This document shows, piece after piece, positions 46,655 to 58,699 of a DNA stretch of 64,000 nucleotides; position 1 is the stretch's first letter; every line of letters starts with the position of its first letter. Under the pieces are notes generated by a model. It searched no databases. It was not told the origin of the DNA and worked only from the letters and a program-made list of their open reading frames with translations. Source of the DNA: Amaranthus tricolor (taxonomy: Eukaryota > Streptophyta > Magnoliopsida > Caryophyllales > Amaranthaceae). Location: assembly GCF_026212465.1 (NCBI RefSeq), contig NC_080056.1, forward strand, positions 7,348,517 through 7,412,516, given 5' to 3'. The position numbers were made by a program, and so were the translations under genes.

Positions 46655-49118
46655 ATAAAATAGTATTCATTAGGACAAAATTGTAAGAAAATCTAACCTA
46701 TAAATAGAAAAGCAACAATAAATGTAAATTGCCGAAATAAGAAAATTAGAGAATAAAAGAGAATTAAATGAAATACCAGTATCAATTGCAACTTGTAAGT
46801 ATAATATAATGGATGGGAAAATATATAACACAAGAAAACAATTATGATCTAATTAATTGGGTGAAATAGGCATATTAGACGGACCAATTGAGAGTTTAGA
46901 ATAAGAGAAGACATAAATATACAATGAGTATGGAGGAATAATTAAATTAAAGTATAATAAATAAAGTCAAGTTCAACTCAAAAAAAAAAAAGTAAAGGTT
47001 CATCCATGGGATCCTGGATTCATTTTATCCATGTTAATGATAAAATTAACAAAAAAAAAATTATTTTGATTGATTCTTGATAGTGTATATCATTTTTAAT
47101 TTCACATAAATATAAGAAAGTGAACATGATTTAATGAGTTATTTTATTAAAAACTAATTAACTAATAACTGAATTATATTCCAACACTACTTAAAAATAA
47201 ATTACTTATTCATTTGTTTTGCGCTTAGACTAAACAAAACATGATAAATTAAACACTTAATAACGTTGCAATATTTGTTGGGATGATTCATCGATGTTGT
47301 ATGAACCTTCCCAACGATATTCACATAGTTTTAAACTCACTATTCTATTTTTAAAATAGAAGTACATAAAAGCTTTTAAGATTTGTCAAACTTAGAAAAA
47401 GCTTTGTTGTTAAAAAAAAAAAAGAAAAAAAAAGAAAAAAACCTAAAAGGCTATTTATAGAAGTGCTAAAAAGAGAAAATTAAAAGATAAAATTTTGAAA
47501 ATCTAACTCATAGCTAGTCATGTATATAGAGACTTGCTAGGGTTTAAAGAACTTGTCAAAATTTGTTTGGAAATTAATTTTAAAATCTCATCTTTAAATA
47601 ATCAACTTTTAAAAATCTTACATTTTCTTTATCATATGAAAAATACTATTAGAGGAATGAATTGTTATATTTTCTTTTCCTAAAACTAAGAAACCTAAAC
47701 AAAAACCAATAAACTTGTTTAACTTTTTGAGAGTTGGAACTAACAACTTTTATGTTCCTGGTCTAGTTCAAATCAATCTTATATTTCTTTTGAAAATACA
47801 CACATACAATACTCGTTGTTCGTGTAATCTTGATTGTTCGTAAGGTTCAATAAAACAGATCTTAATTTATAGCGATTTAAACTTTAGAACAACCTCAATC
47901 TTTGGATTCAATGCCAAATATGGATACATGTACTTATGGAATTGATTATTAATCTTGAACTCAAACTGATATTGAACCTTTTGATGAACTCAAATCAATC
48001 ATTGTTAGACTTTAAAAGATTAATAAATGGAATTAAACTTTCATCATTAGGCCTTGGATAGGAGTTAACTTCCCTTTGGACTTTCTCCCTTGTAAGATCA
48101 CATAGACTTGATCTCAAACTTGTTCTTATGTCTCTCTACACTATTGATTTTGTTCGTCTTCTTGGGGCTCATTATTTGCACCCTATATGTTTTATTGTGG
48201 GTGCAAGACACATTTACTTCTAGTTCTAACAAAGTGACCCTAAATAGCTAATGTGGCTATATTGTAATAAACAATTAAAATATTCTACAAAAATGTGTTT
48301 TTAATTTAAAAAATGGCAAAAAAAAGTTCTAAAGATTTGGACTTGATTACCCTACAAAATTTACATATAAAAATTTAATAAACATAAGAGAACAAATTCT
48401 TCAAGTTTATCTATAGTGAAGTAAAAGTGTAAGTTCCAACACAGTGGTTAAGCATAATCAAAATTGCAATGATCGGATCTTAGTTTGAAAATGAGTTCAA
48501 ATTTTTTCTCGAATTATTTTTTATTTAAATTTCACACCAACTTTATCTAATGTTTAAATTATTTATCATAAAAAGAAGAGAATTATCAACAGTGAAAATA
48601 TAGTTAGGTAAATGAGTTTCATATGATCTTGAATTATATTAGACTCATACTCTACTTAAAATTAGAGTTGATTCTAATAGGGTTTATTTAAGGATGAACT
48701 AGGATCCAAGATCATATCAAAATCTTGTTAAACTTTAGGTCTATATTTTTTACCCTAAGGTTCCGATTAAAGGGTTTGCCAAATTTAGGTAAGATAGAAA
48801 ATTCAAGAGTTTAGATTTTATGATTTTAAAACTTAAATTTCACTTATAAAATAATTTTTAATGGTTTGGATCTAAGATTGGACCCTTAAGATTGGGGGTC
48901 CAGATTTGGATTAGACCCTAAAAGTAGGGTCCAGATAAGGAACAAATTCTGGATCCCAACCCTAAAATTCACATACCTAATTTCGGTAGGGTCTTGAACC
49001 CATTCACACCCCTAGTTATCATGTACATAAATTGTTGTGTAAGACATTCTCCTTACGAGACACATCATATTTATGGGTTAAATATCTTAGCTAATATAAA
49101 TTATGAGAATACGAGCTA
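46655..49118. other. Intergenic; one hAT-like right end near 49013
   Basis: 48850-49013 contains GGGGGTCCAGATTTGG and GGGTCTTGAACCCATTCA, and ends CACCCCTAG, like the end of a hAT-type element; its left end was not found. The remainder is AT-rich with no gene signal. Confidence 0.4.
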
Positions 49119-49209
49119 CTTCCTCCGTCTCTATGAAATTGTATCATTTGACTCAATTACGTGAGAGCTTTTAAAGTCAAATGATGCTACTTCAATGGGA
49201 TAGAGAGAG
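49119..49209. mobile_element. Very short Stowaway-like MITE
   Basis: 91 bp. CTTCCTCCGTCTCTATGAAA and GGGATAGAGAGAG form imperfect inverted ends; ATCATTTGACT and AGTCAAATGAT pair internally. TA stands on both sides. Confidence 0.65.
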
Positions 49210-49211
49210 TA

Positions 49212-50712
49212 TTTGTTTTGATGTAGTTTCACCAAAAGATCGTCTTCCACAAAAATAACTGTGTCGAAAGCAAGCAGAGAGAAATTGACCAATCAAAATT
49301 ATAATTAAAAGACGTACTCCACAAGAAAAACCAACGTACATTTTCGAAGTTAAGAATTGGGGAAGGTATCAATTGGCAATTAGCAAAATGAAGTGTAAGT
49401 AGCACATATTTAAAAGGATATCAACATTAGACATTCTACCGGAATCTTCTCCGGCATATAATGTAAATATACTTTTATTTATTTGGAATCTTCTTAAGCA
49501 TCTTATAAGCATATACTTCACTCTACAAGTCAACTACAATTATTTTTTCAAGTTATATCTTGTTTCAATGATAGGGAAATGAGAAGTTAGCATCTTATTT
49601 ACATGGGTACATGACATTGGCCAAATTATTTTATTTATAATTTGAATTAATCAAAATTATTATTATGTATGAAAATCCACTAACAAAAATAGAGGAAGCT
49701 AATACAAAGTTGACTTTTATTAACAACTATTATGACATTAGCATTTGTGGGATTATTTTACATTCCTTATCCTTATCTAAGATGATTTTGTTGGAGTGGG
49801 ACCAATTATTTGTGTCAATTTATTTAAAATAATTTATGAATTACGATCAGTTATTTTACGAATTACAGCTTTAATTTTTTTTTTTGCGAATTACAATCAT
49901 TAAAGTAACAATGTCTACAGTATTCAGGTTAAATCACAGAATTTCGACCACCTAACCTAAAATTTTAACAACTAAAATGGTTGATATCATGTGATATGGC
50001 TTGAACGCTGTAGATACTAATACTTAGGTGGTTGTAATTAAAAAAAAAAATCACTGAGACAGTAATTCGTAGAAGACCCGACTTTAAGCCTTAATTTGCA
50101 ATTTAAGATTTTTCACTCTTATGTTCATTTTGAAGGTTACATTTGAAATATTTTATACAAAGAGATAGAACTTTCATTATGGTTTTTTATCGATATAAAT
50201 GTTAAATATATCAATGTTAGATCTTATTCGATTTGTTTTAATATATAGAATTATAATTTATACTTTTCATTAATTTAACAAAAAAAATATTTATACTTGA
50301 AAATTGAGCGGAAATCAAATGTAACCTACATCATTAAATGAAGAGAGTGTAATTTTGAATATTCATTGCTTAAAACAACATTTTTTATCGTTAAATAACG
50401 GATAATTTTATAGTTAGCTTTAATTTAAATAAATAAAATAAACTTTTTAGACAACATATGAATTATCAAGCCTTGTGAATGTGAAGTACTATAGAGTATC
50501 AGCAACACTACCATAAAGAGATGAATCTTCATACACATGTTAGGAGTGGATAATAAATTTAGATTTGGTGTCCACTAAAGTGGGACAAGATTTACATGAT
50601 GACATGCCAACATGAGTACTGCTTTTAGAAGCATACAAAATTTTGACAAGAATAAACCACTAAAATGTCGAGTGACAACAATACTTAAAAAATACTTAAA
50701 GAACTTATATCC
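49212..50712. other. Intergenic, no recognised feature
   Basis: AT-rich sequence between the short MITE and the CACTA element, without coding pattern. Confidence 0.5.
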
Positions 50713-50715
50713 TTC

Positions 50716-52094
50716 CACTACTGAAAAATTTTATCTGTTGCGTGATAATTGCTACAATTTTTCTTAAGCATAGCATTAAATAGGATGAAAAACGAGGAAA
50801 AATAAAAAATTACACTATATGCTGCGGTTCTCTAAAAACCGCATATAGTGTAATTTTTGTTAATTAAATAATAAAAATTATATTATATGCTGCGATTTTC
50901 ATGGAATCGCAACATAGAATGTAATCTTTATTATTTTTTAAAAATAAATGTGCCTCTTGTGTTTTACTAATACTACTGCTTCTTCAATACGATATACAAT
51001 CTACTGTTTTATTCTTCTTCTTCTTCATCTAAAACCCCCCTAAAACCCATAAAATTTATCCTCTTCTTCATCTTCAATACTGCTGCATTTTCGTTCTCAA
51101 ACCCACGAAATTTATCATCTTCTTCTTCTTCTTCAAGTTGTCTTGTTGATCATATTTGCAAACCCACGAAAAATTCTCCCATTGTTGTTTTGTTCAAGTT
51201 CATCTTCAAAACCCACGAAAATTCTCCCACGAAATTAAAGTATAATTTCTCTTTTAATTTCTTAAACCTCTAAGTTTTTGCAAGTTCAAAACACACGAAA
51301 TTTAGGGCTAATTTTCTTTTATACTAATTTTGTTTTTGTTTTTCATTGTAGATTATATTACATAACCCATGAAATCAAGGTAATTTCTATTTATTTTGTT
51401 AATTTGTAAGTTTATATTATTATTGTTTTACTTGTAATTTAGTAATTTAGTGCTAAGATATCAATTATTTGTGAATTTTACATTTTTCAAGTTTACGTTA
51501 TTAATTTGTTAATTATTTGTGCATTTTGTTAAAAATGTGGTTTGTTGTTATACTTATGTATTTAATTATTAGAATTAGAATACATATATTTTTAGGGTTA
51601 AATGATTTAATTTTATTATTTATATTTTGAAGTATGAAGTATAGAATTAGAATATGTTTGGTTATATAGAATTTGAATATGAAGTATACAATGTTAATTA
51701 TTCTAAATGATTTTAGTTTTGGAATACAATAATGTAGTGCTTATATAGAATTAGAATATGAAGTATGTATATTTAGGGTTAAATAGATTTGGTATAAATA
51801 AGTATATTTTTAGGGTTAAATATGTTTGGTATTAATAAGTATATATGTCAAAAAATAATTATTAATTTTATTTTGAATTAATTAATCACACTTAGGATGA
51901 AAAAAGATTGTTCTTGAATGTATGGAAGCATTAAATCGTCAGAATTTATTGATGGTGTATTAGAATTTTGTAGTATTGCCGTTGAACCGTAACATTTGTA
52001 ATTGCCTATCTACTGCTAGCACAAGTGCTTGGGTTCAAAACTGCAGTATATGATGGCCAAAAAACCGCAACAAATAATGATTTTTCCACTAGTG
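50716..52094. mobile_element. Non-autonomous CACTA (En/Spm) element
   Basis: Left end CACTACTGAAAAATTTTATC; right end read inward CACTAGTGGAAAAATCATTA. TTC flanks both sides (50713-50715 and 52095-52097), the 3-bp duplication of this superfamily. Subterminal hairpins pair TGCTGCGGTT with AACCGCATA and GCTGCGATT with AATCGCAAC. The interior is non-coding; 51010-51310 repeats the phrase AAACCCACGAAA several times between TTC-rich runs. No transposase is present. Confidence 0.9.
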
Positions 52095-52097
52095 TTC

Positions 52098-52639
52098 AAC
52101 GATAATTCAAAACTTCACATTTGAACGATGGATTATCTGAGAGATGTACTAGAAGTTGTATGAGTGCCATTACCAACGACTTCATCATTTTTGCTCGAAT
52201 TAAGATAAGACAAGAGATTAGCTTGTGTGAGAGGTCATGTTAAAAGACACACGTGTCTATGTACCAAACATGGATTTGGTGGACTAAGAGTAAGAGTGTG
52301 AAGTGCTTCATTTATGGAAAAATGGAAGCGAACAAACTATTCATCATTATTTTGTTTCTTTAAAAGTTATCATTGTCTTCCATATGCTCATTGTTAGTAA
52401 TAGTAATAAACCTAACCTTAGACTCGGACACGTAGACTTCTTATTTTGAGAATTAAAATTTCTCAAAACTTATTTTGAATTATATTTTTCATTTATGTTG
52501 ATAAGATTTGGTCCCTGAGTGTGGACATTAGCTTGTTGTGGGTGAGGCACCAAAACTCCTTATCCAATGTTGTTGTTGAAACCATCATGTTGAGGCCCAA
52601 TGTGTGCTTTGACCCAATCATTAAAAGATTGGGTGGGAT
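52098..52639. other. Intergenic between CACTA and fold-back elements
   Basis: No convincing gene. A minus-strand open frame at 52493-52696 runs into the inverted repeat and lacks family features. Confidence 0.4.
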
Positions 52640-53795
52640 ATTAGCGAAAATTTGAAATAAATAAGCAAAAAAATTAAAAAATCGTATAATAGACAATTTT
52701 TGAAAATATTTTTCAAAATAAGCACTTTTTTCCTATAGTATAGGTTCGGGATTGTTCGTTGTTAGTAACAGCAGACAAAGATTTTTGACCAAGATTCTTT
52801 GTTCGCTGTTACAGCGAACAATTACAGCTCTATTTTCACTTGCAATTTTTTTTAGGTCTTGTCAATTTTACAAGGCTAATTTGTTATTAACTTCCTTATT
52901 TATTTCCTAAAATTTGGAGAAATTGATAATCATGGGATTAAGGGTGAAGGGTGATTTTATTTGATTGAATAAAATCACCCTTAATTCCATAATTATAAAC
53001 TTTTTCAAATTTTTAGGAAATAAAATAGGAAAGTTAATTTTAGGTTTTCAATTAAAATAATTAGCAATTAAAAATTTAAAATTTTTAGGCTTTTAATTAG
53101 TAAAAAGCTACGGTTATCAACTTTCTATAATTAAATAAAATCACCTCTAATTCCATTATTATCAAATTTCCCAATTTTTTAGGAAATAAAATTGGAAAAT
53201 TAATTTTAGGTTTTAATCAAAAAAAAAACCGTAGCAATTAAAAATTTAAAATTTTTAGGCTTTTAATTATCAAAAAGATACGTTATAAACTTTTTATAAT
53301 TGAATAAAATCACCCTTAATTCATTATTGTCAACTTTCCCTATTTTATCCCAATTTTTAGGAAATAAAATAGGGAAATTAATTTTAGGTTTTTAATTAAA
53401 ATAACATTAGGCACTTTATATAATTGAATAAAATCACCATCAATCTCATGATTATCAATTTTGCCAAACTTTTAGGAAATAAAATAGGAAAGTTAATAAT
53501 TAAAAGCCTACAAACTAGCCTTGTAAAATTGATAAGACCCCAAAAAATAGCAAGTATAATTAGAGTTGTAATTGTTTGTCGTTAATAACAACGAACAAAA
53601 AATCTTGGTCAAAAATCTTTGTTCGCTGTTACTAACAGCGAACATAGACCTTGAATTTTTTGACCAAGCTTTTTTATTCGTTGTTGTGCTATGGGAAAAA
53701 GTGCTTGTTTTGGAAAACATTTTCAAAAGTTGCCTATTATACAACTTTTTAATATTTTTTTTGCTTATTTGTTTAAATTTTTTAATATTGGCCAA
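52640..53795. mobile_element. Fold-back element with long inverted arms and an internal minisatellite
   Basis: Left arm about 52640-52955 and right arm about 53480-53795 are reverse complements with scattered differences, including AAATAAATAAGCAAAAAAA, TTTGTTCGCTGTTA and TTTTACAAGGCTA on the left and their complements on the right. A tight hairpin, GGGTGATTTTATTT/AATAAAATCACCC, lies at 52949-52982. Between the arms a unit of about 170 bp is repeated three to four times. Long arms suggest a MULE or fold-back type. No certain target-site duplication was found. Confidence 0.75.
52965..53510. repeat. Minisatellite of about 170-bp units
   Basis: Units begin with AATAAAATCACC at about 52968, 53135, 53306 and 53430. 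Each continues with TTTTTAGGAAATAAAATAGG and, in the longer units, TTAAAATTTTTAGGCTTTTA. The last unit is shorter. Confidence 0.8.
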
Positions 53796-53854
53796 GAGGA
53801 GATACCCAAGGAGGTAAGCTACCCAATTCCATTCTTATCGAGTTGGAGAACAGC

Positions 53855-54025
53855 AAGTCTTGTATGATACTGTCTCACCATGAGATGAGCCTATACAAGC
53901 AGCCTATTAGTAAAAAATATAAAAAACAATGAAATTTGAATTGTACTGAGCAACTTTTTTTAAAGAGTTTGGACAGACCTAATTAAAATCGTCTCATAGT
54001 GAGATGGTCTCAATAAAGAATTGGT
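53855..54025. repeat. Dispersed AGACGGTCTC repeat, short copy
   Basis: CAAGTCTTGTATGATACTGT and CTCACCATGAGATGAGCC at the left, CGTCTCATAGTGAGATGGTC at the right. Confidence 0.6.
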
Positions 54026-54926
54026 GTTTGGAGAATTATACCCACTGCCATATTATTGTCCACCTTGTTGTCCACTGTGGCCCCCATTCTGCAAGCTCGA
54101 CCACCATGGCTAGCCTATTTTGGGCAGCCCGACTAACACGAACACCGCAATTTGACCGATGACCACCACTATTGGGAAGTTTCGGAAGATGATTGGTTGT
54201 TTTGATTTTGTGAAAAAATTAAATGTTCAGGGAAAGTATGATTTGTGGATTCTTCATCATGATAGGTGGTGTTTTGGGTTATTTTCTTTGGCTTTAGATG
54301 CCAGAATAATGGCTTTTTCTTCGGTGGGGTGAATAATATGATTAATGATATTACGTACTTGGACATAAAATTTTAAATAGAGTGGCTATAATGGGCTACT
54401 GAAAAACAAAGTAAGTCGTGAAAAATAGCAGAGGTGAATAAAGGGAAAAAATAAAATAGAATTTAAAGGATTTCATATTTTTGATATCAGAAAAAATGTC
54501 CGTCTTAAAAATGATTTGATATATTCTATTGAATATATAAAGGAGTATACAACCTAGCTAAATAGTAGCTAAAATATTTACAAAATAATTACATTTCTAT
54601 TTTATCACATTATAACAAAAAAAAAAAAAAATGGATTAATCGAATTTGTTTCCGACTTATATTTTGGCCAAACCAAACATGTGCTAAACTATTCAAGCCT
54701 AGGTTAGTTTTACAAGTATACAACTACTATTTATAGTATATTGAGTTCAATTTGTTTCAAAACTTTATTACTTCAAACTGAATTTGATTAGACTCGATAC
54801 AAATACCAAAATATACGATTCCAATTGAAGTTATAAGGGCAATAGAAACATAATTACCAATAACTTGTATAGTATATATAACTATATGTTGTGAGCAACA
54901 AGATGACCATCATTTATAATCAAGAT
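54026..54926. other. Downstream region of the second PHT1 gene
   Basis: 54055-54370 is less AT-rich and contains an open stretch (KFRKMIGCFDFVKKLNVQGK on the plus strand) that may be an eroded gene piece; I do not recognise it. The last few hundred bases are probably 3'UTR. Confidence 0.35.
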
Positions 54927-56522
54927 TCAAGCACCATCTCTTTGATCGAGCTCAATGTCCTCCATATCAACCTCACCAGCAAGTTCTTCAAGAGACTTGC
55001 CCATAGGCTCGGGCACGAAGAAAGTGCAAAGCATACCTAGGAAATTTATAGCACAAAGAACAAACAATGAGTTCCTCTTGCCAATACCAGCAGGATAGCC
55101 CGGATTCCTCTTTTCCGGGTCTTTATCTTGTGATGCATAGAGAAACCCGAATGCTCCTATTATGGCTCCGGCCTTACCAGATGCAGCCGATATTCCATGA
55201 CAAGTGGATCTTAGTCTAGCGGGGAAGATCTCAGCTGGGATAACAAAGGTTGTTGCATTAGGACCAAAGTTCGCAAAAAAGAATGTTAGGCCATACAATA
55301 TTAAGAAGCCAATTTGATGCTCTTCGGTTCTCCAATAGTCGTATGGAATCGCAATAGCAAACATAAATATAGTCATGAAAAAGAATCCCGTCATTTGAAT
55401 CCACCATCTTCCAATTACATCGATAAAGGCAACAGTGAACCAGTATCCCGGAACAGTTCCACAAAGAGCGATTAGGGTTTGAAACCGAGCAATCATGTAG
55501 ATTTCTCGCATAGCACTCATCTCGACTGTAGGAGGTATCCACCCAACTGAGAAAAAGAGGTCTTTTTGAAAAAGGTTTTGACTATAGAACGCAATGTCGA
55601 GTAAGAACCAAGTACTCGTTGTACCCAAAAGGCGGATACCATACAACCGAGCAAATTCAGCAGAAAATAGTCCAAATTTGTGCCTTTCACTTTTAAATAT
55701 TTTGTGCACCCTATCTTCCTCTGCGTCTAAACGAACTTTGAGTACTTTAGACATGTCTTCAGCCGCCTGTCTAGGATTTCTAGCTACTAAAGCCGTGTAC
55801 CTTGCAGTTTCGGGCATCTGCATACGCCAATAATAGGTAAACCCAGCAGGAACAGCTCCGAAAATTAAGACTACCCTCCAAATGTAGTCACATTCCGGTG
55901 GAACAGAGCCTATAGGGTCTACATTATATGGTGGAGGCTTAAACCTATTCTCAAATGCAGCCGATACAAGTAAAGCCACTACTGCGGCCGCTAAAATTCC
56001 TAGCCCTTGCATAGCAAAAACCGCGGCTATAAATGTCCCACGAGTCTTCTTATTAGCATACTCGGACATGATTGTAGCCGAAAGAGGGTATTCCCCTCCA
56101 ACACCGAAACCTAACCAAAACCGAAAAAAACACAATGTGGTTATAACCCCTTTGGCGGTTCTTCCAAACGACAATCCTGAACCAATTGACGCGAAAATCA
56201 TCAATATTAGTGTTATTCCATATACTCTTTTTCTCCCCATTCGATCGCCTAGCCAGCCGAAGAAAAGCTGGCCTGTTAATGTGCCACAAAGTGCAACCCC
56301 ATTGACTGCTGCTGATATATTGATGGGTAAGGTCCCTGGCTTGGGTGCACCTGGTGCGGTGTAGTATAATCGTCCGAGCAGCCTAGCTACCACTGCAATG
56401 CAGAATAAGTCATAGGCATCTGTGAAGAATCCCATGCCTGCTATTGCTATTGCTTTGAAGTGATACCATTGTGTTTTTGCTACATCTAGTGCATTGAGTA
56501 CTTGTAATTGTCCCTTAGACAT
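54927..56522 (-). CDS. PHT1: PHT1-family phosphate transporter, intronless coding region
   Basis: 531 residues from the ATG at 56522, which gives the canonical [20 protein letters not shown] start. The frame stays open 42 codons further upstream to 56648, but that extension does not look like the family and is probably leader. It has the full MFS length and the same phosphate-site residues as its paralogue: Y after the signature acid, Q of FAMQG, W-D-Y of [16 protein letters not shown] and N of FGPNATTF. The signature reads [13 protein letters not shown] (residues 142-154): the normally invariant Asp is Glu (codon GAA). The C-terminal ETKGKSLEE motif is EPMGKSLEE. Unlike the gene at 38926 it has no intron at [10 protein letters not shown]. 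It should import phosphate with protons at the plasma membrane; the substitution may alter transport. Confidence 0.96.
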   Translation of the reverse strand: MSKGQLQVLNALDVAKTQWYHFKAIAIAGMGFFTDAYDLFCIAVVARLLGRLYYTAPGAPKPGTLPINISAAVNGVALCGTLTGQLFFGWLGDRMGRKRVYGITLILMIFASIGSGLSFGRTAKGVITTLCFFRFWLGFGVGGEYPLSATIMSEYANKKTRGTFIAAVFAMQGLGILAAAVVALLVSAAFENRFKPPPYNVDPIGSVPPECDYIWRVVLIFGAVPAGFTYYWRMQMPETARYTALVARNPRQAAEDMSKVLKVRLDAEEDRVHKIFKSERHKFGLFSAEFARLYGIRLLGTTSTWFLLDIAFYSQNLFQKDLFFSVGWIPPTVEMSAMREIYMIARFQTLIALCGTVPGYWFTVAFIDVIGRWWIQMTGFFFMTIFMFAIAIPYDYWRTEEHQIGFLILYGLTFFFANFGPNATTFVIPAEIFPARLRSTCHGISAASGKAGAIIGAFGFLYASQDKDPEKRNPGYPAGIGKRNSLFVLCAINFLGMLCTFFVPEPMGKSLEELAGEVDMEDIELDQRDGA

Positions 56523-56572
56523 TTTTCGATCTTTTTTTATTTTTGATCCGTGGCCTTTACGGGCAGGGGATG

Positions 56573-56926
56573 TAAGTGGTGAGAATTGAATCTTTGTTAT
56601 GGTATTTGTCAGAAGGGTAATTGTTAACGGTTTCAACCACCAGGACAATTCATGATCGGTTTAAGGCTAGAAAGAAAGCAAATGAAGGGTTGGATTTACA
56701 AGGGTAGAAGGATGAAGATTTGGAGAAGACAATTCTTGTTCAAGGGAAAGTATAGGTGGTGCGAATTGAACTTCTTACACGATGTTTATCACAAGGGTGA
56801 TTGTAAACGGTTTCAACCACCAGGACAATTCATGATCGGTTTAAGGCTAAAAAGCAAGCAAATGAAGGATAAAGATGATCAGAATGTATGATTTGGAGAA
56901 GACAATTCTTGTTCAAGTGTTGTTAA
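56573..56926. repeat. 180-bp tandem duplication in the leader/promoter of the second PHT1 gene
   Basis: Two units, 56573-56754 and 56755-56926. Both contain GGTGGTG/GTGGTGAG, AACGGTTTCAACCACCAGGA, CAATTCATGATCGGTTTAAG, AAGCAAATGAAGG and GATTTGGAGAAGACAATTCT in that order. The central 60 bases differ at only a few positions. The first unit overlaps the open extension upstream of the start codon. Confidence 0.88.
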
Positions 56927-57976
56927 GGTCAATGATACAGCTCTAAGAAGCAGCTAGCTAGCACAGTTGTTAAATGACCCAGAAGAGGAAAAAAAAAAAT
57001 TAAAGTTAGCTACCCGTTGGGTATATCTAAGGGTTAGAGGGACAATAAAATCACAAAAAATAATAACAGAAAATCAAAGCGTAAGATAATTAATAATTAT
57101 TTATTCAATTAAGAAATTATTATGTTATTAAAACTTATATCAATTATTACATTGTATTGATATTATAATTTGATAACTATAAGTGCGATTGCATTTTTCT
57201 TTAGAATTTATATTTATATGTATTTTCATGCTAATAATCTTTGTGCATTTCAGGAATTTATATACTAATTTAAATAAAATATAGTTAGATAGATATTACC
57301 AAAATAGATAATGGTGGGCCAATTTTCCAAAAATAATAACAATAATTGGTTACGCAATTTTTAGGCTGTGATCTAAGAGAGATTCCAAGTGATCTAAACC
57401 TTTTCAAATGACTAAAGTTTGTAGTGTTCTTCAAAATTTCTATTTTTCTTTTTTTCATAAAAAGATAGATCGAAAATAAAGAAAATATAGAAACAGAACA
57501 ATAAAAATTAAACTAAGATTCCTTTCGAAAAAATAACACATGTTTTAATTGAGAAAAGATTCAATTCTCTAAAATGGTTATACCTTTCTTTAGTTAATAC
57601 CCACATAATGAAAATTAAATCTTATTTTAATTGAAACGCAAATACCACTTTATGAGTTTGATTCGCACCTAACCCTCCCCTCCTCCACGTCCAACCCAAT
57701 CAAAATTTACTTCTACATAATTTGTAGCAATTTGAGTACTATTTATAATAATATAAATAATTGGATATTTTAATAATTAATATTAATTGCACTATTGACC
57801 TACTATTCATGATAATAGCATTTCCATAAAATCTAGATGTGATGATCTCTTAATTAAGATGATGTAACTAGTTATGTATTTTAAGCACTTTGACTTATTG
57901 CTTATGGATATGAAGAATAATATATTAAAAAAAATCAGTAATTGAATCTTGAAAAGTTAGTAGTAGGTCTATAATA
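56927..57976. other. Upstream region of the second PHT1 gene
   Basis: AT-rich. No clear TATA box or GNATATNC motif was identified by eye. No other feature seen. Confidence 0.4.
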
Positions 57977-58278
57977 CTCCCTCTAATTCACTAAAAATTA
58001 GAAATTTATTTTTTCATGCTATTTAATACACTTATTTAATGTTTAATTTATTTTTTCACGCTATCTAATACACTTATTTAATGTATAAGAAGTATCACTT
58101 ATTATACATAACGAAATATTATAAAAAGTGGATATTAATAATTTTTGCATTGAGATGAATCAAACAAAATCTCACTTGACTAAGTTTTAAATTATAAATT
58201 AAAAAAAAATACAAATTAAGAATATTTAGTGAATAATGTCGAAAAGAAAATATCCTATTTTCAATGAAATGGAGGGCG
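57977..58278. mobile_element. Stowaway-like MITE, second family, inverted copy
   Basis: CTCCCTCTAATTCACT at the left and ATGGAGGGCG at the right, flanked by TA. The part near 58150-58240 is the reverse complement of 20572-20650. A 55-bp unit with GCTATTTAATACACTTATTT is duplicated at 58018-58085. Confidence 0.75.
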
Positions 58279-58699
58279 TATAATATTACAAAAGTAATTA
58301 TCAGTCAAATATAAAATAAGTAAATAAGCCTGATAATTTTATTTTTCTTTTTTAATTTTTCAACTTTCACTTATTAAGGAGAGACTAGATTTTCTTTTAT
58401 GTCAAAAAAAAAAATTCCGAAACCTAATAAATTTCTCCTATATTTCTTAAAAATCAATTTAATTTTTTTTTTTTTTTTTGATGTAATTTCACAAAAACAG
58501 TTAGATGTGTATAATGTGTAGAATTCTAATCTTGACTCATATAAAAGCCATGTTAACACTTAACACGTTCTCCCTCTATATTTCGTTCTTAGGCATATAA
58601 ATCTAGAATTGTACCCTTGACTCTTGTGAAAAGCCATGTCAATTATTGTTATTTGGATTTTATTTGCTTACACGTTTAACACAGGGGTATGTTCTCTTC
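58279..58699. other. Intergenic
   Basis: AT-rich, with a phrase AATTCTAATCTTGACTCATATAAAAGCCATG near 58522 partly repeated near 58605. Ends with GTTCTCTTC, whose inverted copy GAAGAGAAC is at 63196-63204. Confidence 0.4.

Noticed and set aside
52965..53510. CRISPR-like array
   Set aside because: Units of about 170 bp without short spacers, in a plant genome; it is a minisatellite.
56523..56648. 42-residue N-terminal extension of the second PHT1 protein
   Set aside because: It overlaps the 180-bp duplicated unit, shows no family similarity, and the downstream ATG gives the canonical PHT1 start.
56523..57976. P1BS phosphate-starvation motifs (GNATATNC) upstream of the second PHT1 gene
   Set aside because: Several ATAT-containing words were checked by eye and none fits the full motif; a computed scan would be needed.
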